Source: Pseudomonas benzenivorans (GTDB lineage Bacteria; Pseudomonadota; Gammaproteobacteria; Pseudomonadales; Pseudomonadaceae). From it: DNA of 64,000 nucleotides. The notes under the pieces are model-generated. The model was not told the origin of the DNA and did no database searches. It worked only from the letters and a program-made list of their open reading frames with translations. The translations under genes were made by a program, and so were the position numbers. Shown piece by piece: positions 45,801 through 52,672 of the stretch (position 1 is its first letter; every line of letters begins with the position of its first letter). The stretch lies in NCBI RefSeq assembly GCF_024397895.1, contig NZ_CP073346.1, positions 3,844,001 to 3,908,000 on the forward strand, given 5' to 3'.

Positions 45801-45990
45801 CATCAATCGCAACCAGATTGGTGCGGTGGTCGGTGTGCAGCCGTTCGGTGGCTGTGGCCTGTCCGGCACCGGGCCCAAGGCCGGTGGTCCGAGCTACCTG
45901 CTGCGCTTCGTCAACGAGCGCACCACCTCGGTGAACACCACGGCAGTAGGCGGCAACGCCTCGCTGCTGTCGCTCGGCGACGAGGTCTGA
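42811..45990 (+). CDS. putA: bifunctional proline dehydrogenase / P5C dehydrogenase PutA
   Basis: A 1059-residue bifunctional enzyme that oxidises proline to glutamate in two steps at the inner face of the membrane. The proline dehydrogenase barrel spans about residues 180-470 (LVKGAYWDSEIK; YPQFASHNAHT). The P5C dehydrogenase spans about 540-1010, with E813 in AETGGQN and the nucleophile C847 in GQRCSALR. It lacks the N-terminal ribbon-helix-helix of long PutA proteins, so it cannot autorepress, consistent with control by PruR. The ATG at 42811 has AAGAGG nine bases upstream; ATG 42802 has no room for a ribosome site. Confidence 0.97.
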   Translation: MFKASHVLQDEFQNRISAAKAADFFPVISANYSVDEAAYLTELLQLADPGDAGIEAIRRSARTLIEDVRSRDNAVDTLDALLRQYSLDTQEGLMLMCLAEALLRVPDAATADALIRDKLNAAEWERHLGQSDSVLVNFAAWGLVMTGKVVDPEAADGRPKSILGKLIQRSGEPVIRAAMNQAMKLMGKQFVLGRTIAEALKNGRPEREKGYTYSFDMLGEAALTQADAEKYMADYRKAIETVGAEPQVGPGPKPSVSIKLSALHPRYEVAQRERVLTELFANVRELAILARELGVGISVDAEEADRLELSLELYEKLMRDPAIKGWGEFGLVVQAYSKRCLPVLVWLTLLGKELGAKMPLRLVKGAYWDSEIKQCHVQGLDGFPVFTRKEATDTSYLACARFLLSDFTRGVIYPQFASHNAHTVSSILSMAAEHQQPREFEFQRLHGMGDALYDTVLEKHGRTVRIYAPVGAHKDLLPYLVRRLLENGANSSFVHQLVDPSTPVESLLDHPVTQLRKFKSLSNEKIPLPPALFGAARKNSQGINMNIQHSWAELESVYQPHLDRQWQAAPVINGQKLAGTAQEVRCPYELSRVVGSAQFASAAHAAQALDVLQAAWPRWNATAIDARASIFERLADQLEANRGELMALCTLEAGKSLQDGIDEVREAVDFCRYYAQQARLRLGREELQGPTGERNELFHEGRGIFVCVSPWNFPLAIYLGQIVAALVAGNCVLAKPAEQTSLIAARALELMFEAGLPQDVIAFLPGDGATLGGVFCRDARVAGVCFTGSTDTARIINRQLAEKAGPIAALIAETGGQNAMIVDSTALPEQVVKDAVQSAFTSAGQRCSALRVMYVQADIAERVIELLKGAMAELKVGPTHQRVSDVGPVIDAEAKAGLEAHIAQLKGEGKLIAEATLPAGLDGHFVAPVAFEIGGIAELKKENFGPILHIVRYQAADLDKVVAAINGTGYGLTLGVHSRNEETAQRIESLARVGNLYINRNQIGAVVGVQPFGGCGLSGTGPKAGGPSYLLRFVNERTTSVNTTAVGGNASLLSLGDEV

Positions 45991-46136
45991 CCGGATAACA
46001 CAGGGGGGCGCCCAGAAGGCGCCTTCCGGCCCTGGCCGGGTCGCCCACAGGTGGCCCGGTCAGCGGTTCCCAGGCAGTGACTGCAGACCGCGGTCGCTAA
46101 AAACCAGTGTCACGGCACGAGCCGTGCTAACACGAG

Positions 46137-46144
46137 AACAACAA
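46137..46144 (+). promoter_or_regulatory. candidate Hfq/Crc (AANAANAA) motif at the putP start
   Basis: AACAACAA ends one base before the putP ATG at 46146, in place of a clear Shine-Dalgarno. It is a perfect AANAANAA match inside the ribosome-binding region. A small hairpin CACGGC/GCCGTG lies at 46111-46126. Confidence 0.6.
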
Positions 46145-46145
46145 G

Positions 46146-47630
46146 ATGAACGAGCAAAACGTTTTTGTTGTAGGGGTGACCTTCGTGGTCTACCTGATGC
46201 TGATGCTGTGGTTGGGCCTGGTGGCCTACAAGCGCACCAGCAACCTGTCCGACTATATCCTCGGCGGCCGCTCCATCGGCCCGGGAACCGCGGCGCTGTC
46301 CGCCGGCGCCTCCGACATGAGCGGCTGGCTGCTGCTGGGCCTGCCGGGTTACGCCCTGGTGGCCGGCTTCGAGGCCAGCTGGATCGCCATCGGCCTGCTG
46401 GCCGGCACCTGGCTGAACTGGCTGTTCGTCGCCCGTCGCCTGCGTGTCTACTCGCACGCGGCGAATGACTCGGTGACCATGCCGGCCTACTTCGAAAACC
46501 GTTTCAACGATAAATCCCGCGCCCTGCGCGTGATCTCGGCGGTGATCATCCTGACCTTCTTCCTGTTCTACACCAGCTCCGGTCTGGTGGCGGCAGGCAA
46601 GCTGTTCGAAACCGTGTTCGGCTTCAACTACCAGATCGCCGTCGTGGTCGGTGCCCTGGCGGTGGTCTCCTACACCCTGTTCGGTGGCTTCCTCGCCGTG
46701 GCCTGGACCGACGTGGTGCAGGGCCTGCTGATGGCCGCCGCCCTGGTCATGGTGCCGGTGTTCGCCCTGAATGCCGTGGGTGGCATCGACGCCGCCCATG
46801 CCGCGATCCTGGCCAAGAACCCGGAGATGCTGACCTTCTTCAACGACACCAAGGGTGAGCCCCTGGGCTGGATCGCCATCCTCTCCCTGCTGGGCTGGGG
46901 CCTGGGCTATTTCGGTCAGCCGCACATCCTGGCGCGCTTCAAGGCCATCTCCGACGAGAAGGACATGCCCACCGCGCGCCGCATCGCCGTTAGCTGGACC
47001 GCCCTGACCCTGTTCGCCGCCCTGGCCATCGGCTGGGTGGCCGTGGGCTATCTGGAAACCGACCTGGCCGACGCCGAGACCGTGTTCATGGTCCTGGTCA
47101 ACAGCCTGTTCCACCCGGTGGTCGCCGGCATCCTGATGGCCGCCGTGCTGGCCGCGGTGATGTCCACCGCCGACTCGCAGCTGCTGGTGAGCTCATCGGC
47201 CCTGGCCGAAGACTTCTACAAGGCGCTGCTGAAGAAGAACGCCAGCGACGTGGAACTGGTCTGGGTCGGCCGTGGCGCCGTGGTGCTGATCGCCATCATC
47301 GCCCTGATCCTGGCGCTGAACCCGGATACCACCGTACTGGGCCTGGTGTCCTACGCCTGGGCCGGCTTCGGTGCGGCCTTCGGCCCGGCCATCCTGCTGT
47401 CGCTGTACTGGAAGCGCATGAACCGCAATGGCGCCCTGGCCGGCATCATCCTCGGTGGCGTCACCGTGGTGGTGTGGAAGCAGCTGTCCGGCGGCATCTT
47501 CGACCTGTACGAGATCATCCCCGGCTTCATCCTGGCGACCGTCGGCATCGTCGTCGTCAGCCTGCTGAGCGAGGCACCGGAGTCGTCCCTGCAGGCGCAG
47601 TTCGACAAGGTCGACGGCCAGCTGGCCTGA
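46146..47630 (+). CDS. putP: sodium/proline symporter PutP
   Basis: A 494-residue sodium:solute symporter family protein with about 13 transmembrane segments. Characteristic segments are SDYILGGRSIGPGTAALSAGASDMSGWLLLGLPG near the N-terminus (split by helix 2) and AAVMSTADSQLLVSSSALAEDFY later, which contain the Na+ and proline-binding residues. It imports proline for PutA, 155 bases upstream on the same strand. Expression is likely coordinated with putA by PruR. A strong terminator follows at 47738. Confidence 0.97.
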   Translation: MNEQNVFVVGVTFVVYLMLMLWLGLVAYKRTSNLSDYILGGRSIGPGTAALSAGASDMSGWLLLGLPGYALVAGFEASWIAIGLLAGTWLNWLFVARRLRVYSHAANDSVTMPAYFENRFNDKSRALRVISAVIILTFFLFYTSSGLVAAGKLFETVFGFNYQIAVVVGALAVVSYTLFGGFLAVAWTDVVQGLLMAAALVMVPVFALNAVGGIDAAHAAILAKNPEMLTFFNDTKGEPLGWIAILSLLGWGLGYFGQPHILARFKAISDEKDMPTARRIAVSWTALTLFAALAIGWVAVGYLETDLADAETVFMVLVNSLFHPVVAGILMAAVLAAVMSTADSQLLVSSSALAEDFYKALLKKNASDVELVWVGRGAVVLIAIIALILALNPDTTVLGLVSYAWAGFGAAFGPAILLSLYWKRMNRNGALAGIILGGVTVVVWKQLSGGIFDLYEIIPGFILATVGIVVVSLLSEAPESSLQAQFDKVDGQLA

Positions 47631-47640
47631 TGAGTTTCAT

Positions 47641-47672
47641 CCCTGCCTGCAGCCGGTCGTCTGCAGGCAGGG
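47641..47672. repeat. 12-bp perfect inverted repeat after putP
   Basis: CCCTGCCTGCAG and CTGCAGGCAGGG flank an 8-base loop, eleven bases after the putP stop. There is no T run, so it may protect the 3' end of the mRNA rather than terminate transcription. Confidence 0.6.
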
Positions 47673-47737
47673 CGCCCGAGCGCGGATTGCGCTGCTGATG
47701 CCTGGCTCGGGCCCCACGACGACCCGATAGTGCTTCG

Positions 47738-47775
47738 CCGGTCCACACCCTCGGGTGTCGGGCCGGTTTTTTTTT
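47738..47775 (+). terminator. intrinsic terminator of putP
   Basis: CCGGTCC-ACACCC pairs with GGGTGT-C-GGGCCGG (one bulged base) and is followed by nine T. Position and strand fit termination of putP transcription. Confidence 0.85.
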
Positions 47776-47945
47776 GCGAATTTTTCGGCCGTCAGTTGCG
47801 GGAGCCGGGTGGCCGCAGTGGACGCCGAAAAAACGCCGGGCGAATCCTTCTCGCGGCGAGCAATTCGGCGGCCCGCAGCTAAGCTCTTGGGTATCCCATG
47901 GCGGATCGTCAGGCGGCTCTCAGGCGCCTGCAGGAGTCGACAGCT

Positions 47946-49064
47946 GTGAGCGTCCAATTTCCGGGCGTTGGCCAACCCGCCCCCTGGTTCACCTGCCGCA
48001 GTCCACTGCGCGAGCGCTATGTCTTCGACACGACCGCCGGGCGCTATATCGTCCTGTGCTTCTTCGGTTCGGCCGCCGAGCCGCTGAGCGCCCAGGTGTT
48101 GCAACTGCTGGCCGCCGAGCGCCGGCGTTTCGATGACGACAACCTGTGCTTCTTCGGCGTCTCGGTCGATCCCGAGGACGAGCGCCAGCAGCGCCTCACC
48201 TGCCGGCTGCCGGGGGTGCGCTTCTTCTGGGACTTCGAGCGGGCGGTCAGCACCCTGTACGGCGCGCAGCAGGCCGACGGCCAGTACCGCCGGGTCAGCT
48301 ACGTGCTCGACCCGCTGCTGCGGGTGCTCGCCGTGCTGCCCTTCGCCAGCGACGCCCAGGGCCATGTGCGCGAGCTGCTGGCAGTGCTCGATCGCCTGCC
48401 GGCCGTCGGTGCGGCCTGTCCGGCGCGGATGCAGGCCCCGGTGCTGGTGCTGCCGCGGGTGTTCGAACCCAAGTTGTGCCAGGCGCTGATCGACCACTAC
48501 CAGGCCCAGGGCGGCGAGCCTTCGGGCTTCATGCAGGATCAGAATGGCAAGACCGTGCTGGTGCTCGGCCAGGACCACAAGAGCCGGCGCGACTGCCTGG
48601 TGGCGGACGAGGCGCTGCGCCAGGCCTGCCAGTGGCGCATCCAAGAGCGGCTGGTGCCCGAGATCCACAAGGCCTTTCAGTTCCAGGTCACGCGCATGGA
48701 GCGCTACCTGATCGGCTGCTACGACGCCGGCGAGCAGGGGCACTTTCGACCGCACCGCGACAACACCACCAAGGGCACGGCCCACCGACGCTTCGCCGTG
48801 TCGCTGTTCCTCAACACCGGCGAGTACGAGGGCGGCCAGTTGCGTTTTCCCGAGTTCGGTCCGGCCCTGTACTCGGCGCCGACCGGCGGCGCGGTGGTGT
48901 TCTCCTGCTCGCTGCTGCACGAGGCCACCCAGGTCACCCAGGGCCGGCGCTACATGTTTCTGCCGTTCCTGTACGACGAGCAGGCGCGGCGCATTCGCGA
49001 GGCGAATCAGGGGTTTCTTGAACCCGGGCCAGATGTGGGCTCAGTGGCCAGCGAGGCGGGGTAG
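47946..49064 (+). CDS. redoxin-like domain fused to 2-oxoglutarate/Fe(II) oxygenase
   Basis: A 372-residue two-domain protein. Residues about 1-160 have a thioredoxin/peroxiredoxin-like fold (VGQPAPWFTC; IVLCFFGSAAEPLSAQ; FGVSVDPEDE) but the peroxidatic Cys expected in a PxxxTxxC loop is absent. Residues about 175-350 form a prolyl-4-hydroxylase-like 2OG/Fe(II) oxygenase, with the metal pair in HFRPHRDN, a distal H in LLHEATQV and the 2OG-binding R in GRRYMF. Substrate is unknown. The GTG at 47946 is chosen for AGGAG nine bases upstream and the family-like start; an ATG at 47898 would add 16 residues. Confidence 0.83.
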   Translation: MSVQFPGVGQPAPWFTCRSPLRERYVFDTTAGRYIVLCFFGSAAEPLSAQVLQLLAAERRRFDDDNLCFFGVSVDPEDERQQRLTCRLPGVRFFWDFERAVSTLYGAQQADGQYRRVSYVLDPLLRVLAVLPFASDAQGHVRELLAVLDRLPAVGAACPARMQAPVLVLPRVFEPKLCQALIDHYQAQGGEPSGFMQDQNGKTVLVLGQDHKSRRDCLVADEALRQACQWRIQERLVPEIHKAFQFQVTRMERYLIGCYDAGEQGHFRPHRDNTTKGTAHRRFAVSLFLNTGEYEGGQLRFPEFGPALYSAPTGGAVVFSCSLLHEATQVTQGRRYMFLPFLYDEQARRIREANQGFLEPGPDVGSVASEAG

Positions 49065-49449
49065 GCCCGCTTGCGTTCGGCTGCTGCGCCTGATTTGGCC
49101 GGGTGCGCCAGCCTTTGCGCAAACTCACCAGTTTCTTCATCCATAAAGAGCAGAGCCATCGCCCCGGGCAGCGATGCCGCCAATGGCGTGCGCTCGCGCA
49201 TTCGCCTGGCCGCCTGCAACGGTCGGCGCGAGCTATGCGCCAGGTCGTTTCCGGGAAAGGCCTGGTGCGGCTGGTCGAGCAACATGACGCTGACTTCGCT
49301 CACCGCTGCCAGTCCAGCCCTGTTTTCGCGCCGCGTGGGGGCGAACGTCATCGAAGCGTGGTGGGCGCTAAGGAGTAGGGCGGCATGGGTACGTATTTGG
49401 TTCTACAGCTTACGCGGACCCTGCGCCGGCCGCTTCAGGGGGCGCGTCT
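49065..49449. other. intergenic region before the MFS transporter
   Basis: These 385 bases contain only short overlapping frames with no family similarity or clear ribosome sites. No terminator, repeat or promoter stands out. Confidence 0.5.
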
Positions 49450-50730
49450 ATGCTCGGCGTGACCAAGGCCTTCGGCGCCCTGTACCTGGCCAGCGTGTTG
49501 ATGCACCTGGGCTCGACCCTGCTGATGACCTACCTGGCCCTGCGTCTCACCGCCTCCGGTGTCGCCGAGTTCTGGGGTGGCGCGCTGATGGCGGCCAACT
49601 CCCTGGGTCTGGTGCTCGGCAGCAAGGTCGGCCAGCTGCTGATCGATCGGGTCGGCCATATCCGTACCTATGTCGCCTGCGCCGGGCTGATCTCGGCGGC
49701 CGTGCTCGGTCACGAGTTCAGCAGCTCGTTGCCGTTCTGGCTGCTGCTGCGCTTCGTCGTCGGCCTGGCGATGATGAGCCAGCTGATGGTCCTGGAGAGC
49801 TGGCTCAACGATCGCGCCCGCAGCGATCAGCGCGGCACCGTGCTGGGGTTGTACATGCTCGCCGTGTATGTGGGCATGGTGTTCGGCCAGCTGGCCCTGA
49901 GCTGGAAGGGCGATCTGGGCATCCACGCGCTGCTCGGCGTGGCGGTGGCCTTCTCCCTTTGCCTGGTGCCGGTGGCCCTGACCCGCAGCATGCACCCGGC
50001 CGCGCAGCAGCCGACGCCCATCGACTTGCGCCTGTTCCTGCGCCGGGTGCCGCAGTCGTTGATCACCATCTTCGTGTCGGGGATGATCAACGGCGCCTTC
50101 TTCGGCCTGGCGGCGATCTTCGCCAGCCAGCAGGGCCTGGACACCGCCGAAGTCGGCCAGTTCATGGCCCTGATGATCGGCGCCGGGCTGCTCGCCCAGT
50201 TGCCCATGGGCTGGCTGTCCGACCGCCTGCCGCGGGCCAGTCTGATCCGCGCGCTGGCGCTGCTGCTGGTCCTGGCGTTCCTGCCCTTGGGCTTCTACCA
50301 AGGTCTTTCCTTTTCCGCCTTGCTGCTGTTCGGCGGTCTTATCGGTTTTCTGCAGTTTTGCTTGTATCCGCTCGGCGTGGCCCTGGCCAACGATAACGTC
50401 GAGCCCGAATTGCGGGTCTCCCTGGCCGGACTGCTGCTGGTGACCTTCGGCATCGGCGCCAGTATCGGCCCGCTGCTGGCCGGTGCGTTGATGGAGCGGT
50501 TCGGCGCCTCCAGTCTGTATTTCTTCTCCTCCGCCTGCGCGGCGCTGCTGGCCGTGGCGGTCAGTCAGCGCCGGGTCAGCGGGGTGAACCTGCAGGCCGA
50601 TGCGCCCTTGCATCACCAGGCCACGCCGGCGGGCCTGGCCAGTGCCACCCTGCCGGCGGCCGTCGAGCCGGCCGACGTGGCCGCGCCAGCCGCCGGTGCC
50701 ACTGGCCCTGGCGAGCAGCCAGCAGGTTGA
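49450..50730 (+). CDS. MFS transporter (YcaD-like)
   Basis: A 426-residue major facilitator with 12 predicted transmembrane segments. The motif between helices 2 and 3 reads GSKVGQLLIDRVGHIRTY, and the helix 8-9 loop shows GWLSDRLPRASLI, a second copy of the MFS signature. The sequence SQLMVLESWLNDRARSDQRG near helix 5 is typical of the YcaD-like group. The C-terminal tail of about 45 residues is Ala/Pro-rich and low-complexity. It precedes the DddP-like gene by 48 bases on the same strand, so transport of a related solute is possible but unproven. Confidence 0.88.
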   Translation: MLGVTKAFGALYLASVLMHLGSTLLMTYLALRLTASGVAEFWGGALMAANSLGLVLGSKVGQLLIDRVGHIRTYVACAGLISAAVLGHEFSSSLPFWLLLRFVVGLAMMSQLMVLESWLNDRARSDQRGTVLGLYMLAVYVGMVFGQLALSWKGDLGIHALLGVAVAFSLCLVPVALTRSMHPAAQQPTPIDLRLFLRRVPQSLITIFVSGMINGAFFGLAAIFASQQGLDTAEVGQFMALMIGAGLLAQLPMGWLSDRLPRASLIRALALLLVLAFLPLGFYQGLSFSALLLFGGLIGFLQFCLYPLGVALANDNVEPELRVSLAGLLLVTFGIGASIGPLLAGALMERFGASSLYFFSSACAALLAVAVSQRRVSGVNLQADAPLHHQATPAGLASATLPAAVEPADVAAPAAGATGPGEQPAG

Positions 50731-50778
50731 ACGCTTTGCCCGTAACTGTGCCTGCCTTAATCGAGTGGAAGCTTGCCC

Positions 50779-52026
50779 ATGTTCGACAACAAGAATAAGT
50801 ACCTGGCCGATGAGGCCGCCGCCCAGCCCCTGCGCAACCCGGTCAGCGCCGAGACTCACCTGGCCGCCCGTGGCTACCGCTTGCAGCGGGTGCGCCAGCA
50901 ACTGCTGAAGCAGGATTGCGCGGCCATCCTGCTGTACGACCCGGTGAATATCCGCTACGCCACCGACACCTCGAACATGCAGGTGTGGACCCTGCACAAC
51001 TTCGCCCGCTATGCCCTGGTGTTCGCCGAGGGGCCGGTGGTGCTGTTCGAGTTCCACAACTGCGAGCACCTGCACGAGGGCAACGAGCTGCTCGACGAGA
51101 TCCGCCCAGCGATCAACTGGAGCTACTTCGGCGCCGGCTCGCGCATCGGCGAGAAGGCCGTGGTCTGGGCCGAGGATATCCGCGCGGTGCTGCGTCAGCA
51201 TGCCGGCGACAAGGCGCGCCTGGCGGTGGACAAGGCCGATCTGGAGGGCCTCGACCTGCTGCGCGAGCACGGCCTGACCCTGGTCGAGGGCCACAGCCTG
51301 ATGGAGGAGGCGCGCAAGATCAAATCCGCTGATGAGCTGGAGCTGATGCGCTGGACCATCGCCGTGTGCGAGCGTGGCATCCAGCGCATGCACGACGAGC
51401 TGCGCCCCGGCATGACCGAGAACCAGCTCTGGGCCTGGCTGCACTACGAGAACGTCCGCCACGGCGGCGAGTGGATCGAGACCCGCCTGCTGGCCTCGGG
51501 GCCGCGCACCAACCCCTGGATGCAGGAGTCCAGCGAGCGGGTGATGGGCGAAGGCGAGATCCTCTGCTTCGACACCGACCTGATTGGCCCCTACGGCTAC
51601 TGCGCCGACATCTCCCGGGCCTGGACGGTCGGCCACGTGCCGCCCAGCGCCGAGCAGCGCAAGCTCTACCGCCTGGCCCATGAGCAGGTGCAGCACAACA
51701 TGAGCCTGTTGCGTCCGGGCCTCAGCCACCGCGAGTTCGTCGAGCGCTCCTGGGACATCCCCGCCGCCTACCAGCACAACCGCTACTGCTGCGTGGTGCA
51801 TGGCGTCGGCCTGGCCGACGAGTACCCGGCCCTGGCGCACAAGGGGGCCGACTGGTCGAGCAGCGGCTATGACGGTGTGTTCGAGGAGAACATGGTGCTC
51901 TGCGTGGAGAGCTACATCGGCGAACAGGGCGGCGCCGAGGGCATCAAGCTGGAGCAGCAGGTGCTGATCACCCGCGATGGCTGCCAGGCGCTGTCGCGCT
52001 TCCCCTGGCAACAAGACTGGTTGTGA
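50779..52026 (+). CDS. dddP: DddP-like M24-family DMSP lyase
   Basis: A 415-residue protein with the M24 (pita-bread) fold. It closely resembles DddP, which cleaves dimethylsulfoniopropionate to dimethyl sulfide and acrylate. Conserved blocks are NIRYATDTSNMQVW, GGEWIETRLLASGPRTNPW and FDTDLIGPYGYCADISR. Metal ligands map to D265, D267, D277, H341, E377 and E392, and the residues recalled as catalytic (Y366 and D377 in RlDddP) map to Y336 and D347. Its partner gene is a BCCT carrier 646 bases downstream. The ATG at 50779 has a weak ribosome site, and two overlapping AANAANAA motifs lie in codons 3-7. A generic M24 peptidase is the alternative. Confidence 0.72.
   Translation: MFDNKNKYLADEAAAQPLRNPVSAETHLAARGYRLQRVRQQLLKQDCAAILLYDPVNIRYATDTSNMQVWTLHNFARYALVFAEGPVVLFEFHNCEHLHEGNELLDEIRPAINWSYFGAGSRIGEKAVVWAEDIRAVLRQHAGDKARLAVDKADLEGLDLLREHGLTLVEGHSLMEEARKIKSADELELMRWTIAVCERGIQRMHDELRPGMTENQLWAWLHYENVRHGGEWIETRLLASGPRTNPWMQESSERVMGEGEILCFDTDLIGPYGYCADISRAWTVGHVPPSAEQRKLYRLAHEQVQHNMSLLRPGLSHREFVERSWDIPAAYQHNRYCCVVHGVGLADEYPALAHKGADWSSSGYDGVFEENMVLCVESYIGEQGGAEGIKLEQQVLITRDGCQALSRFPWQQDWL
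50788..50798 (+). promoter_or_regulatory. overlapping Hfq/Crc (AANAANAA) motifs at the DddP-like start
   Basis: AACAAGAA (50788-50795) and AAGAATAA (50791-50798) are two overlapping perfect AANAANAA matches within the first seven codons. A-rich early codons are common, so this needs testing. Confidence 0.4.
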
Positions 52027-52672
52027 GGCAGGCGTTTGCGCTCGCGACGCGAGGGCCGGTTCGGACGCTGAAGCGCGCTATCGCGGGCACGACAGGTCTT
52101 CAGTCGAGAAAGGCTGACCTGTGACAATCATGGCGTTAATGGATCTATACACGGCGCAGATAGAACGGTCGTGGGTGTATCGCGACCCTATAGTCAGCCG
52201 CGCACTTCCGCGGTTGGCTTCGTCCTGAAGTTCGTGCTCATTAGTTGCCCTGACGGCATTTTCAGCTCGACTGTTGATTAATTGAGTCGTCGTTTTCTGC
52301 CGTCTGCGAAAAATAACAAGCTTGCTTCCTGACCGGGGGTTAGTTGCCCGTTACAGAGATTTTTTGTGCCTTGCTTGCGCTGTTTTGCGCTTGCCAGACT
52401 GTCAGCCTGGTTTTGAGCAGTTTTGGCCGAAGGCTCATCGAGCAGGGCGCGAAGAGTCGGCTTGGATGCCTGAACAACTGGTTTTGCGTTGAGGGTTGAT
52501 GAAGGGAGGTCATCACTTTTTGGCGTAAGAATCATTTGTAAAAAACATGCTCCCGACTGTTTCCTGGGTTGCCAGGAAGTTGCGTGGAGCGGTGCTGCAA
52601 AGTTTCCAGTTGGCTCTTCCCGAGCCGGCCTGACATCAAGACATATCAAACTATAACAATGGAGAACTTGAT
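52027..52672. other. long intergenic region before the BCCT gene
   Basis: This 646-base stretch is less GC-rich than its surroundings, especially 52250-52560. A minus-strand open frame (52278-52649) has no recognisable similarity and is not called. An imperfect inverted repeat ATACAC/GTGTAT lies at 52147-52180. It probably holds the BCCT promoter and control sites; a transcribed RNA is possible but not shown. Confidence 0.5.

Larger units (their letters stand above)
47631..47945. other. putP 3' region
   Basis: No gene is supported in these 315 bases. They contain a 12-bp perfect hairpin without T run at 47641-47672, the putP terminator at 47738-47775, and the promoter side of the redoxin/oxygenase gene. 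Confidence 0.7.

Noticed and set aside
49007..49351. Minus-strand open frame after the redoxin/oxygenase gene
   Set aside because: It overlaps the end of a supported gene and has no recognisable domain.
49435..52014. Long open frame (about 860 codons) antisense to the MFS and DddP-like genes
   Set aside because: Both sense genes have clear motifs; the antisense translation is low-complexity.
52278..52649. Minus-strand open frame in the long region before the BCCT gene
   Set aside because: No similarity, no convincing ribosome site and composition unlike neighbouring genes; left uncalled but mentioned.
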